Of a stretch of 64,000 bases of DNA, positions 36,091 through 45,299 are shown piece after piece. Every line of letters starts with the position of its first letter. Positions within the stretch are counted from its first letter, which is position 1. Source of the stretch: Wukongibacter sp050859025. Lineage in GTDB: Bacteria > Bacillota > Clostridia > Peptostreptococcales > Caminicellaceae. The position numbers and the translations under genes were made by a program. Where the stretch lies: NCBI RefSeq assembly GCF_050859025.1, contig NZ_CP138200.1:6200001-6264000 (forward strand), written 5' to 3'. The notes below the pieces were generated by a model. The model made no database searches and had not been told where the DNA came from. It was given only the letters and a program-made list of their open reading frames with translations.

Positions 36091-36438
36091 ACCAGGCATT
36101 TCTTATACTTTAGCAGCTACTATTTTAGCTGAAATAGGTGATATTGATCGTTTTAATACTCCTGCTAAACTTCTTGCATTTGCTGGTATGGAGCCTTCTA
36201 CCTATCAATCCGGTAAGTATAGGGTTCCAATACTCCAATGATTAAGCGCGGTTCCACATACCTTCGATGGGCTTTAATGCAGGCTTCACGGCGAGATGCC
36301 ACCTTCAACAACTACCTACACAAGAAACGCTTAGAAGGTAAGCATTATAATGTTGCCATAAATCATGTTGGTAAAAAACTAATTAGAGTCATTTTCTATT
36401 TGCTACGGCATAATACCCCTTTTGTTCCTCAATTATAA
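36091..36438 (+). pseudogene. C-terminal part of a different IS110-family transposase, frameshifted
   Basis: The frame reads IPGISYTLAATILAEIGDID and RFNTPAKLLAFAGMEPSTYQ, loses one base at about 36230, and continues MIKRGSTYLRWALMQASRRD up to a stop. The serine/RGS region is that of IS110 C-terminal domains, but the sequence is far from subfamilies A and B. No element ends seen. Confidence 0.75.
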
Positions 36439-36582
36439 ATCTTCATCCTAATATTTTTTTACTGGGCAACTTTGTTGCTCTATTAGTCATGCTTTTTTTA
36501 CTAATATAATTCTTTCAATAATTTATCTTTTTTTAATTGACTTCATATAGTTAGTCTCTTTAATCTTTATATTTAGTTTATT

Positions 36583-37071
36583 CTAAAACTTTACTATTTT
36601 CCTCCCAATAGCAAATAACACAGGTAGTATGCTTATCAAAACACCACCTACTATTACTGTAGATATAATTAGCTCCCTTACTGATATTAAATCATTTTTT
36701 ATTGCATAAGTTATCATTAAACTAAAGCAAGGTATATTAATAAACATTCCAGTTAATACTCCTAGTGCATATTTTCTCATTACTATCGTAGCTATTAAGT
36801 GTGGAAATATAGCATTAATAACCATTGCCCCAACAAATCCCCAAAACGCATACTTAATTATTTCTATGTGACTATTAAAAGCGTATGAAAATGATATTAA
36901 ATATGCTAGTATCGTTACACATAAAACAGCAAAATGAAATTCATTTCTTTTAACAGGCTTGTGATATTTTGCTGCATGTTGTGACCACTCTGGTAGCCAT
37001 AATGCCTCTTCTATATTATGTAATGTTATAGCAATAGGAAATATATATACTATATTCAAAATATCTTCCAC
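36583..37071 (-). CDS. HXXEE-domain membrane protein
   Basis: 162 aa with about four to five membrane helices. The HNIEEALWLPEW motif (residues 18-29) matches the HXXEE family (conserved His and two Glu in the first helices). Function unknown; it may bind metal or a lipid. It ends next to att-like copy d. Confidence 0.8.
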   Translation of the reverse strand: MEDILNIVYIFPIAITLHNIEEALWLPEWSQHAAKYHKPVKRNEFHFAVLCVTILAYLISFSYAFNSHIEIIKYAFWGFVGAMVINAIFPHLIATIVMRKYALGVLTGMFINIPCFSLMITYAIKNDLISVRELIISTVIVGGVLISILPVLFAIGRKIVKF

Positions 37072-37200
37072 GACTTTTCCCCCTTCAAATAATTTCTAAC
37101 ACTTAACAAAAACGATTTCCAGTAAATTACTATACAATAACAAAGTTTATTCTATTTTCATATGTTATACTAAGGTTATGATGAGAAGTATACTTTTTTT

Positions 37201-37245
37201 CTTATTTATGATACGGTTCACCGTATCACTGTGACTGCGGTTTTT
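37201..37245. repeat. rlmH-end repeat (att-like) copy d
   Basis: The minus strand reads GEPYHK and TAA; right side type 1 (ACCGTATCACTGTGACTGCGG plus a T-run). Confidence 0.87.
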
Positions 37246-37382
37246 CTGTATAAAAAATAATCAAGAAGAACTGTCCCTTTTTAAATCTCATGCCAAAACT
37301 AATAGGTTTAATATTATTTTATTATGAAACTATTAATTTTTAAGGTTCATGGAGATATTTCTATATGTAAAGTTTCAGTTAC

Positions 37383-38012
37383 TTACTTTATAGAATCCAT
37401 TAGTTCAAAAAAATATTTGGGTTCTTGAGTTTTATACACATTATACCAAGCCTGTAATGTTTCTGGCTTTAAAACATCTAGTATTTTCAATACCTGCATG
37501 GTGAATTCTAGTGGGGCCATTCCTGATGCAGTAATTAAGTTTTCATCTATTACTGATGATTGGAATTTATAATATTTTTCTCCTGCATAATTTTGAGCTA
37601 TCATTTTAAGAAACTCCAAGTCGTTGCTAGTATGACTTCGAGAGTCTAGTAACCCCTTCTTTGCAAGCCCTACTGTTGCACCACAAATTGCTGCAACTAC
37701 AGTTCCTTGCAATAAAGCTTTTTCAGTTTTTTCCAATACAGTATCGTGAATTGATTCTGTCCATGTAAACCCGCCTGGTAGAATAAATACATCTGTAGTT
37801 TCAAGATTGCACTCCTCAAGAGAAATTTCCGGTATTACTTTTAATCCTCCCATTGTAGTTATAGGATTTCTATCCCTTCCAACTGTAATCACTGTTAAAG
37901 GCTGCAATCCTTTCTTAAAATATCTCCCTGAGTTTAGTTCAGCCGTTAAATAACCTATTTCCCAGTCTGACATTGTGTTAAAAACATAAAGATAAACTTT
38001 TTTTCCGTTCAT
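37383..38012 (-). CDS. DJ-1/PfpI-family protein
   Basis: 209 aa. Nucleophile elbow AAICGATVGL with Cys110, conserved Glu19 in the DWEIGYLTAEL segment, and the FILPGGFTW loop. The family includes glyoxalases, chaperones and isonitrile hydratases; a YdeA-like amidotransferase form is possible. It is transcribed after the YafY-type regulator upstream (gap about 100 nt), which probably controls it. Confidence 0.87.
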   Translation of the reverse strand: MNGKKVYLYVFNTMSDWEIGYLTAELNSGRYFKKGLQPLTVITVGRDRNPITTMGGLKVIPEISLEECNLETTDVFILPGGFTWTESIHDTVLEKTEKALLQGTVVAAICGATVGLAKKGLLDSRSHTSNDLEFLKMIAQNYAGEKYYKFQSSVIDENLITASGMAPLEFTMQVLKILDVLKPETLQAWYNVYKTQEPKYFFELMDSIK

Positions 38013-38118
38013 ATTATATACGCTCCTTCTATAATTAATACAATTTATTTAAAACAGATTCCTGTTTATAATACTAATTATAAAACAACTTCACTGACAG
38101 TTTCGGTCAGTGAAGTTA

Positions 38119-39081
38119 TTAAACTTGATAATATTTTATTAATTCTTCTAGAACTTCAACCATTTTTTGATTTAAACTTAATGGTTCAATTACTCGAACA
38201 GACTTCGCATAAGGTAAAAGTAAGTATGGTACGTACTTATAAATTATTTCTTCTTGAAGTAGAAATATAACTTTATCTGAAGTTCTTTCTTTAAAATGAT
38301 GTACTAAAAACCAATGCTGACATAAGTTATCTAATGCACTAGTCTTACCACCGAGGACTAAATGCATAAGATCTTTTTCATCCTCTATTGCTGGTACTAG
38401 TTTTTCCATAAAATTTTTACTTGCTGAAAAACCTCTTGGACGATTAAACTTGTTTTCTGTTTCCTTCATATTTATAATTCGGTCTACTCTAAAACTACGG
38501 ATTTCATTTCTAATATGACAAAATGCAATAATATACCACTTATTATTCCAGTAAACTATTCCATATGGATCAACAATCCTACACTTTGATTGAGCTTCTT
38601 GACTTGTATGATACTCGATTTCTATAGATACTTCGTTAATTACATTCTTCTCCAGTTTCCTCAATACTTCCTCTATATCTGACTTTCTAACTGAACCTAT
38701 TACTTCAAGTCCTTCTAAATGTTGCTTTAATAATCTTTCCTGCTCTTGATTTGAATACATTTTTAGTTTCGATGTTGCTCTGTTTAGTTCCTCACCAAAA
38801 AAGTATCCCGCTTGTTTTGCAAAGACAGCGGCTTGAAGCAGTGCAGTTTGCTCCTTAACATCAAAGAAGAGCGGAGCTTCAATAAAATTATTCAATAAGG
38901 TGTACCCTCCATTATGACCTGTATCAGATATAATAGGTACACCGCTAGCTGAAAGTTTATCAATATAACGGTATACAGTCCTAATATTGATCTCTAGCTT
39001 TTCAGATATTTGCTTTGCAGATATTTTCCCACCAGACTTAAGCATCCATAAAATCGCCATCATATTATCAATTTTTGTCAT
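38119..39081 (-). CDS. YafY-family transcriptional regulator (HTH + WYL)
   Basis: 320 aa. N-terminal winged helix (about 6-60, KISAKQISEKLEINIRTVYRYIDKL) followed by a WYL domain (about 140-230, WNNKWYIIAFCHIRNEIRSFRVDRI) and a C-terminal WCX-like extension. WYL domains sense nucleotide or nucleic-acid ligands and are common in defence loci, though here the only neighbour is a DJ-1 protein. The ATG at 39081 is preceded by GAAAGGAAG. Confidence 0.88.
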   Translation of the reverse strand: MTKIDNMMAILWMLKSGGKISAKQISEKLEINIRTVYRYIDKLSASGVPIISDTGHNGGYTLLNNFIEAPLFFDVKEQTALLQAAVFAKQAGYFFGEELNRATSKLKMYSNQEQERLLKQHLEGLEVIGSVRKSDIEEVLRKLEKNVINEVSIEIEYHTSQEAQSKCRIVDPYGIVYWNNKWYIIAFCHIRNEIRSFRVDRIINMKETENKFNRPRGFSASKNFMEKLVPAIEDEKDLMHLVLGGKTSALDNLCQHWFLVHHFKERTSDKVIFLLQEEIIYKYVPYLLLPYAKSVRVIEPLSLNQKMVEVLEELIKYYQV

Positions 39082-39139
39082 ATTTAGCTTCCTTTCTATT
39101 CTTCTTAAGAAAATTTTTCATCGGAGTGATTTAATAATC

Positions 39140-39508
39140 TATACAATATCTACTCAGCCTTTTACTGTACTCACTTATTGCACTTTTTAGATATTTTTCC
39201 TTTATCTTTCCTACTGATATTATTGTTATATTCATCTTTTACCACTCTTCTCTCTCAGTTTTGGTTTCTACTCTTATTATTTTATGTACCATACTATTTT
39301 TAACGTAGAATCTATGGGCATTACTTTGAAATACTGTATCTTCTCCTATTTCTTCTATTTTATAGACTTTATCTGTAAGATCTGTTAGATCCTTTTGACG
39401 CCTATGGAGGTTATCTTTCCATCTCTTACAGCTCTTTTAAACAGGTTTAACATAACTTCTTTGTAGTCATCGGGTATAGTGCTTTTTTTATATTTATTAC
39501 ATAATCAG
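39140..39508 (-). pseudogene. Partial duplication of the rlmH-HNH junction
   Basis: 39140-39235 encodes the first 31 residues of RlmH (MNITIISVGKIKEKYLKSAI) and 39239-39508 the C-terminal part of the HNH nuclease normally upstream of rlmH. It is close in sequence to 54845-55210, but with several substitutions and a 4-nt deletion that breaks the frame. It ends at TTTATTACA, right where the palindrome R8/IS110 begins. Confidence 0.9.
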
Positions 39509-39639
39509 GTGTCAGACCAGCTAGTAAAAGTCAATAGTTTTTACTAGCTTTTTTATATATTTTTTTTCTAAGAATCCTAAGCATAACAAATAAGCCAATT
39601 GAAAATACGAACAATTAGCACAAAGACTATATTTTATCT

Positions 39640-40947
39640 CTAAGCAACAAGTTTTAGTAATTGATTATAGTTTTGTATGTGCTGCTGTGGAGTTATAATC
39701 ACAAATTCGCGATTGTTTCTTAATACAGCAAAGATTATATTAGTAATTTTTCGCATTAACGCTCCAATTGCAGCTTTCTTAGCTTTTGACTCTTGTTTTT
39801 TATCATAATATTTTCTTAATACAGGATTGTTTGCTTCGCCTTTCCTATTACGTCTAATACTTGCAAGCGCTACTATAAACAACACACGTCTTGCAACTGC
39901 CGATCCTCGTTTCGACATCTTAGACTTAGTTCCTTTGAACTTTCCAGATTCTTTAACACTTGGATCAATACCAAAGTAAGCAACTAATTGCTTAGGTTTA
40001 GTGAATGCTGAAAAATCACCGATTTCAGCCATAATTGATACTGCTGAAATAAAACCAACACCATTTATCGACCTAAGTAGATTAATTTGACTAACAAATT
40101 TCTCATCTTTGTAATCATGCAAATAATCTTTAATACGATTCAATATGTCAGTTTTCTTTTTTTCAAATATCTCTATAAAATCAAGTTGAAGCTCAATCAA
40201 ATCATATGATGATCTAAGCTGATGACTGAAGGTGATTGCTATTTTTGCAGCATTAATCAGCTTGTTATATGTTTTTGTAGCAGCATCTAAACCTTTTTTA
40301 GCATTTTTTCTTATGAAGTCAATTAACTCATCCCTTGGAGTTGCAAGAATTCGTTTTGGTGTTCTATATGTTTTAAGAATAGATATGGATGTCTTACTTG
40401 TAGTATTTGAAAACACTTCATTATATCCAGGAAAGATAATTGCTAGTTCTTTCGTTAGTTGGTTTACATGTGATGTTTTATCATCTGCAAGCTTATGATA
40501 TTCTCTTACTAATGCACGAACGTTGAGTACAACATCAGAAGGAATGAGGGATGTTTTTAAATCATTAGTATAGGCCGTCTTTGCAATCCTAAGTGCATCT
40601 TTTTTATCACTTTTTACTTTCCTAATTCCCTGATTTTTGTTAGAATCAGTAATAAGAGGATTGAGTATAGAAACCTCAAATCCTGATTCTTTCAGGTGGC
40701 AGTAGAGTGGAATGTGGTAGATTCCTGTGGATTCAAGAAAGATACGAGCTTTCAATGAATTCACCTCTTCTGCTTTTTTTATTTGTGAAATTAGAAATTC
40801 CAATGACTCAATTGACTGATGATCAATCCTTATAGGTCTTGAAAAAGGCTTGTGATCAGGTGTAATTATACTTGCCCAGCTAACTTTTGATCCAATATCA
40901 ATACCCACGCTAATAAAATCGAAATAGTAAATATTTATCACTCCCAT
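39640..40947 (-). CDS. IS110-family transposase, subfamily A
   Basis: 435 aa from the ATG matching copy 1 (the frame is open ten codons further but without a ribosome site). The catalytic DEDD and serine segments are intact. It differs from copy 1 by changes such as VRALVREY for VRSLVREY and SISIL for SIAIL. Confidence 0.92.
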   Translation of the reverse strand: MGVINIYYFDFISVGIDIGSKVSWASIITPDHKPFSRPIRIDHQSIESLEFLISQIKKAEEVNSLKARIFLESTGIYHIPLYCHLKESGFEVSILNPLITDSNKNQGIRKVKSDKKDALRIAKTAYTNDLKTSLIPSDVVLNVRALVREYHKLADDKTSHVNQLTKELAIIFPGYNEVFSNTTSKTSISILKTYRTPKRILATPRDELIDFIRKNAKKGLDAATKTYNKLINAAKIAITFSHQLRSSYDLIELQLDFIEIFEKKKTDILNRIKDYLHDYKDEKFVSQINLLRSINGVGFISAVSIMAEIGDFSAFTKPKQLVAYFGIDPSVKESGKFKGTKSKMSKRGSAVARRVLFIVALASIRRNRKGEANNPVLRKYYDKKQESKAKKAAIGALMRKITNIIFAVLRNNREFVIITPQQHIQNYNQLLKLVA

Positions 40948-41281
40948 AATATAAACTAAACAAGAGCATCCATACACTTAGTGAGCTTATAACCTAGCGC
41001 GTTACACGGATATCCCTATTGGTTCCAACCAGCCAACTCATAAAGATTCACTAAATGGATTAATTGTCTGACCCACAGGTATCGAATCTACATGGATTCT
41101 CCTAAGGCTTGCCCATTTATCCTCTTGTTATTTAGAGAATAACTTATGCTTTGGCTTATGTCCATACCCGTATAAAGCCTTTAAAAGTCGAATTTATTAC
41201 TCAGTTTCAACTTTATTGTTCACTAGATTAAAATGCATCACATCTTATTTCATAGATGCTCTTGCTTAACTATATGGTACT
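40948..41281 (-). ncRNA. Predicted bridge RNA region of IS110 A copy 2
   Basis: Same guide order as the other three copies; the donor guide reads GCGCTAG here (GCTCTAG in copy 1). Confidence 0.62.
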
Positions 41282-41356
41282 AGGCTGGAACACATAGAAC
41301 TTGAAACATAAATGATTTTTTAAGTTACATGTTCTAGCTGGTCTGACACTTAGATT
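41282..41356. repeat. REPIN-type palindrome R8 with an IS110-like scar in the right arm
   Basis: The right arm reads TTCTAGCTGGTCTGACAC instead of TTCTAGCCTGACAC. The extra bases are those found at the tail end of an IS110 (CTAGCTGGTCTGACAC). The left arm holds IS110 A copy 2. Confidence 0.85.
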
Positions 41357-41357
41357 A

Positions 41358-41420
41358 TAAAAAAGGGCACCCTTAGGGGCTAGTCCTTTTATTTTGGGTC
41401 AAGTAAAGAGCCCCAAAAAA
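41358..41420. repeat. Repeat family III, copy 2 (terminator-like)
   Basis: Same 60-bp unit as 18249-18307 (GGGCACCCTTAGGGGCTAG ... CCCCAAAAAA), again directly beside a REPIN palindrome. Confidence 0.8.
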
Positions 41421-41423
41421 CAA

Positions 41424-41465
41424 GATATGATAAGGTTCACCGTATCGCTATAACCGCGGTTTTTT
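41424..41465. repeat. rlmH-end repeat (att-like) copy e
   Basis: The core encodes GEPYH on the minus strand but has lost the K codon and the stop; right side type 1 (ACCGTATCGCTATAACCGCGG). Confidence 0.78.
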
Positions 41466-41512
41466 ATTCAAAGCGAAGGGGCAATTGACCTTCCTATCCC
41501 CATGATCCAATA

Positions 41513-41580
41513 TAATCAGGTGTCAGGCTAGAACACATAAAACTTGAAACATAAATGATTTTTAAAGTTACATGTTCTAG
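41513..41580. repeat. REPIN-type palindrome R9, right arm truncated
   Basis: Complete left arm and loop; the right arm breaks off after TGTTCTAG and continues into a group II intron fragment. Confidence 0.88.
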
Positions 41581-41714
41581 CACCACAAAGGCACATTTTC
41601 GAGACGCCTCAACGTTCCCATCTCTGTTAACGCTGGTCTTATAGCTACTAGGCTTCTTGGCAATTACCTAGACTGGACTTTCACCAGTAAGCAAATTACA
41701 GCTTTGCTGGGCAC
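41581..41714 (-). ncRNA. 5' fragment of a group II intron
   Basis: On the minus strand it starts GTGCCCAGCAAAGCTGTAAT, and GGTGAAAGTCCAGTC, GCCTAGTAGCTATAAG, GATGGGAACGTTGAGGCG and TCTCGAAAATGTG follow. This is the run of conserved domain I segments of bacterial group II introns. The intron is cut by palindrome R9; no reverse transcriptase gene remains. Confidence 0.6.
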
Positions 41715-41738
41715 GCTTCTATATACAAAAAGACCACA

Positions 41739-42116
41739 CTATATTTTGTGGTCAATTATCCATTGTGCTATGTCTTTTACTTCTAATTTATTTTGTGCTA
41801 TATTTAAACCTAATTCTATTAATTCTTTTTGAGTATACTTTATGTTTATATAATTAAGCCTAAGTAATAATAGCATTACTGCTACACCTATTCTTTTATT
41901 TCCATCAACAAATGCATGATTATTTATTAGAGAATCCGTTATTGCCGCTATTTTATCGATATCTGTCTTATATAAATAATTCCCATCAAAACTTGTTTCC
42001 GCTCTGCCAAGTGCACTTTGCACTAAACCCATATCTCTTAATCCATCACTTCCACCAGTGTCTTTAATAATCTTAGAATGATATGTCAATACACTTTCTA
42101 CACCAATTGATATCAT
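41739..42116 (-). CDS. doc: Doc-type toxin (Fic superfamily)
   Basis: 125 aa with the Doc motif HAFVDGNKRIG (residues 67-77), the HxFx(D/N)xNKR form. Doc proteins phosphorylate EF-Tu and stop translation. The gene overlaps the antitoxin gene by 4 nt (ATGA). The pair is the only intact coding content between att-like copies e and f. Confidence 0.9.
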   Translation of the reverse strand: MISIGVESVLTYHSKIIKDTGGSDGLRDMGLVQSALGRAETSFDGNYLYKTDIDKIAAITDSLINNHAFVDGNKRIGVAVMLLLLRLNYINIKYTQKELIELGLNIAQNKLEVKDIAQWIIDHKI

Positions 42117-42286
42117 TTTCCCAATTCCTCTAATGCCTCATGATTTTCAAGTATTATCTCATCCATCATTAACTCAATATCTCTTTGTTTTTTTTGATTT
42201 AAGAACATGACAAAGTCAATCACTTCTTTTTGTTGTTCTTCAGGCAATTTGTTAAAACTCTCTAGTAATTTCTCAGCTAAAGACAT
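42113..42286 (-). CDS. Antitoxin partner of Doc (DUF2281-like)
   Basis: 57 aa from the ATG at 42286, eight nt after GAGGAG. It reads MSLAEKLLESFNKLPEEQQK and then VIDFVMFLNQKK, a helical DUF2281-type antitoxin start, followed by an acidic tail likely to contact the toxin. It stands upstream of doc and overlaps it, the usual type II order. Confidence 0.8.
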   Translation of the reverse strand: MSLAEKLLESFNKLPEEQQKEVIDFVMFLNQKKQRDIELMMDEIILENHEALEELGK

Positions 42287-42550
42287 ATCTATCACTCCTC
42301 ATCTAATGTACTAAGTACTGTATATGTCTATTACTATTATACCACATTCTTACATCTAAATCCCAGCTAAAATAGCTTTGCATACCATTTCCAAAATTCA
42401 CAATACAATTTTAAATCTACCTTTTTGATAAATAATCGTGTTGAGGGATACTATATTAAATTATGTTCATTTTGATTTCTTAGAATACTTAATTCAAGTA
42501 GCTAATACTTCTATATCTATTAGTATTGCACGTTTTCTAAGAGAATTTAT

Positions 42551-42593
42551 GTCACTTATGATAAGGTTCACCTTGGTTATTTGATCGGATAAC
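42551..42593. repeat. rlmH-end repeat (att-like) copy f
   Basis: GEPYHK then GTG on the minus strand. Right side type 2 (ACCTTGGTTATTTGATCGG), shared with copy c. Confidence 0.82.
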
Positions 42594-42859
42594 CATTCAA
42601 ATAGTATCTTTTTACCAATTCAATTTTAATTTATAATATAAATATTTTAGTTTACTTTTAAAAAATACAGAATTTTTATGAATGGCTAATACAAATTAGT
42701 CATTTTTTAATATGAAAAAACAAGTAACTTTAAATACAATGGCGATATGTGTGTATTCAAAACAATGCAATATATGATGTATAATGGTATAATTTAAAAT
42801 AAATAGTAGTATTTTGTATTTTATAATTACACTCTATATAATAAGGAGGTATTTATTTT
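42594..42859. other. AT-rich upstream region of the 705-aa gene
   Basis: It likely holds the promoter: TATAAT at 42788-42793, no convincing -35 box, and a ribosome site AAGGAGG at about 42842. No other feature. Confidence 0.45.
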
Positions 42860-44977
42860 ATGAGTTATAAAAATCTAAAAAAAATGTTAAAGAATAGTAA
42901 AATCGAAAAAGCATCTAATATTATTATTTCTTTGAATTGTTGTGATGAGACATTTTTTAGAAATTTATTAAAAGCAGAGATTTTGCCTGAACCAATAAGC
43001 TTAAATTATGAAGCTAACTCTATAATTCTAATGAACTTTATTAAATCATGTGAGTTAGTAGAAAAAAAAATTAAAGATAATGTTTCTTTTTTTTCAAACA
43101 GATGGAGAATGTTAATCAAATCTATTAAATTATTAAAAAATGAAATTAATTATATTACTACAGAATTAGAAAAATGTAAATTTTCACAATTAGATACAAA
43201 TAGGCAGATACACATTTTATTATCACACATACAAGACCTGGATGTTAGAGTTGATCTGAATTGGCAATCCAAAACAAATAGGAACCATCAAATGACTGGA
43301 TTTGAATATGAGACAGCGAATCAAGAAATATTTATATCTGCTAAAAATACATCTATAGGTGATATCTTCGAGAGTAACATAGAATGTACAGAAATAGTAC
43401 TAGACTATATTAACTATTTAAAAAGAAAAAACAATAGCACACCATATATAGCACAAAGCTTTTCATTTTATCAATTAATTGAAGAAGTAAATTTCAATAA
43501 TGTAATGATATTAGCACATTGCAGGTTATATATAAATGAACTTTGGGAAAACATTAAATATTCTGGCTGGATTTTTGATGAAAATATAAAAGATAATAAG
43601 GTTGAGTATTTTTTTAGACCTAATACTGACATAGGTTATGATATGTACTTTTATCAACGTGTAGCAATTAAACGATATGCAGAAGAAATGTATAAACAAC
43701 TTACTCTTTCTTCTAATAAAAATTTCAATTTACTTCAGTCACAATATGATTTATTAGATAATCTTAGTTCTAAATGGACAAATATATATTCTATATTTAA
43801 CTCTAACTTAGAGATATTTATCGAATTGTCTCAGACTGAGTATGCATTTATACTAGAACAAGAGAAAAAAATGTCTGTAACATTATGCAATGATTTATAC
43901 AAACAATTAGTAGGAAAAGAGAAAAATATTCCTTATATTTATTTTCAAAAAGCTTATCTTTTTCTTTCTGCCATAGGAAAAATGTACAGACATTTTTTAA
44001 TGAAATCTATAGACGAACATAAAGTTATAACTACTAATATTCTTGTACCACATATTCCAAAGAAGATTCTTTATGAAAATCTTTCAAGATTAACTAATAT
44101 GTCAGTAAATGATGCTAAAAAAGTAATTGATTGCTTTATTTATAAATTTAATAAATCTAAGATTGATATCTTCTCAGAACCTCTCATAGAAAATGAATCT
44201 AATGTATTTTTTTCGCCAGTTTTAATCAACCAACTTATTTATAATCGAGCAGTTGAATTACAAATTTATAAGGCTCACGATTCTAGCATACCAGGATTTC
44301 AATTTGAAAACACTATAAAGAAAGCCATAGTTTTAAATAAACCAGATATGCTACAAATAGCAAAAAATAAAGTAGAGTATATAGCTTTTGACGGTGATCA
44401 AATAGAATTCGATTGTATTTTTTTATTTGAAGATAAACTATTTATTATTGAAGCTAAGAAATTAAAGCAACCATTTGGTTCAAAGGAACTTTCAAATGTC
44501 GAAACAGAAATTAATAAGGCACTTAAACAATTAGCTAGACGCAAACAAAGCATTATAAAGGATTGGAAAAAGTTTAAAGACAATTGTGATATTAAATTGC
44601 CCATTGATTCACCTAATAGTGACAATATTATTAAAGTAATATGCTTAAATACCTACAATTACACAGGTAATATTATTGATGATTGCTTTATTACTGATAT
44701 AAAAGTGTTATGTAGATTTTGGTATGAGCCAGAAATAATGCAAACTGCATTCCAAAATGGAAAAGTATACAAAGAAAAAGTCGTTGAAAAACTTTGGGAA
44801 AGTTATAAACCATCACCAAATGACTTTATTAAATACTTAAAAGACCCTTTACATATTAAATATATTAAAGAATCTATGAAGGAATATTATAGAAAATATT
44901 ATATTAATTCAAATGACTGTGATATATACAAATTTGAATATATTCTTGAAAAAGACCCAAACCCTAAAATTGATTAA
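42860..44977 (+). CDS. Large PD-(D/E)XK-like nuclease, stand-alone
   Basis: 705 aa. Most of the protein is helical without known motifs. Near residues 505-560 a nuclease core is visible: IEFDCIFLF (D518) and KLFIIEAKKLK (E531-A-K533), followed by a helix with QLARRKQSI, the usual D-(D/E)xK layout. It is the only long rightward gene in its module and has its own ribosome site. I do not recognise the family; a single-gene defence or repair function is plausible from the nuclease core and surroundings, not proven. Confidence 0.72.
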   Translation: MSYKNLKKMLKNSKIEKASNIIISLNCCDETFFRNLLKAEILPEPISLNYEANSIILMNFIKSCELVEKKIKDNVSFFSNRWRMLIKSIKLLKNEINYITTELEKCKFSQLDTNRQIHILLSHIQDLDVRVDLNWQSKTNRNHQMTGFEYETANQEIFISAKNTSIGDIFESNIECTEIVLDYINYLKRKNNSTPYIAQSFSFYQLIEEVNFNNVMILAHCRLYINELWENIKYSGWIFDENIKDNKVEYFFRPNTDIGYDMYFYQRVAIKRYAEEMYKQLTLSSNKNFNLLQSQYDLLDNLSSKWTNIYSIFNSNLEIFIELSQTEYAFILEQEKKMSVTLCNDLYKQLVGKEKNIPYIYFQKAYLFLSAIGKMYRHFLMKSIDEHKVITTNILVPHIPKKILYENLSRLTNMSVNDAKKVIDCFIYKFNKSKIDIFSEPLIENESNVFFSPVLINQLIYNRAVELQIYKAHDSSIPGFQFENTIKKAIVLNKPDMLQIAKNKVEYIAFDGDQIEFDCIFLFEDKLFIIEAKKLKQPFGSKELSNVETEINKALKQLARRKQSIIKDWKKFKDNCDIKLPIDSPNSDNIIKVICLNTYNYTGNIIDDCFITDIKVLCRFWYEPEIMQTAFQNGKVYKEKVVEKLWESYKPSPNDFIKYLKDPLHIKYIKESMKEYYRKYYINSNDCDIYKFEYILEKDPNPKID

Positions 44978-45194
44978 CACAATGAAAATTTTCTTATTAA
45001 AAAGTCTTCACAGCCATTACAGTTTACGGTAATGTGCTTTATAGAGCGAACAGATGGACAGAGATTTACCGGCTACTGAATGCTTAATTTCTTTTGCCAT
45101 ATAAATCTATGCCTCCTTCTCTGTAAAAAGCGGCATAGCTAAAGGGGCGATTAATGTATGAGATCACTCGCTCCTTATGCTTAGAAATTCATCA
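44978..45194. other. Intergenic, nothing recognised
   Basis: A moderately GC-richer stretch with short inverted pieces (AAAAAGCGGC region). No RNA or gene that I can name. Confidence 0.4.
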
Positions 45195-45299
45195 CTACTT
45201 ATATGTTATTTCATAGAACTCTAATACTTTCATCTGTTTATCATTAAATTCACAATTGCAAGAATCGATTTTCTTGTAATTTCTTAAAACTTCCAACAT
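45195..45299 (-). pseudogene. Short fragment, possible tail of the HEPN-like gene
   Basis: 34 codons ending DKQMKVLEFYEITYK and a stop, just beyond palindrome R10. It may be the severed C-terminus of the gene at 45375; the link is inferred from position. Confidence 0.35.

Larger units (their letters stand above)
39516..41283 (-). mobile_element. IS110-family element, subfamily A, copy 2
   Basis: 1768 bp in the left arm of palindrome R8, with AG (CT) at both junctions. Nearly identical to 955-2723. Confidence 0.88.

Noticed and set aside
41600..41625. AACGTTCCCATC resembling the attC-like sites
   Set aside because: It belongs to a conserved domain I segment of the group II intron fragment, and no gene stop lies next to it.
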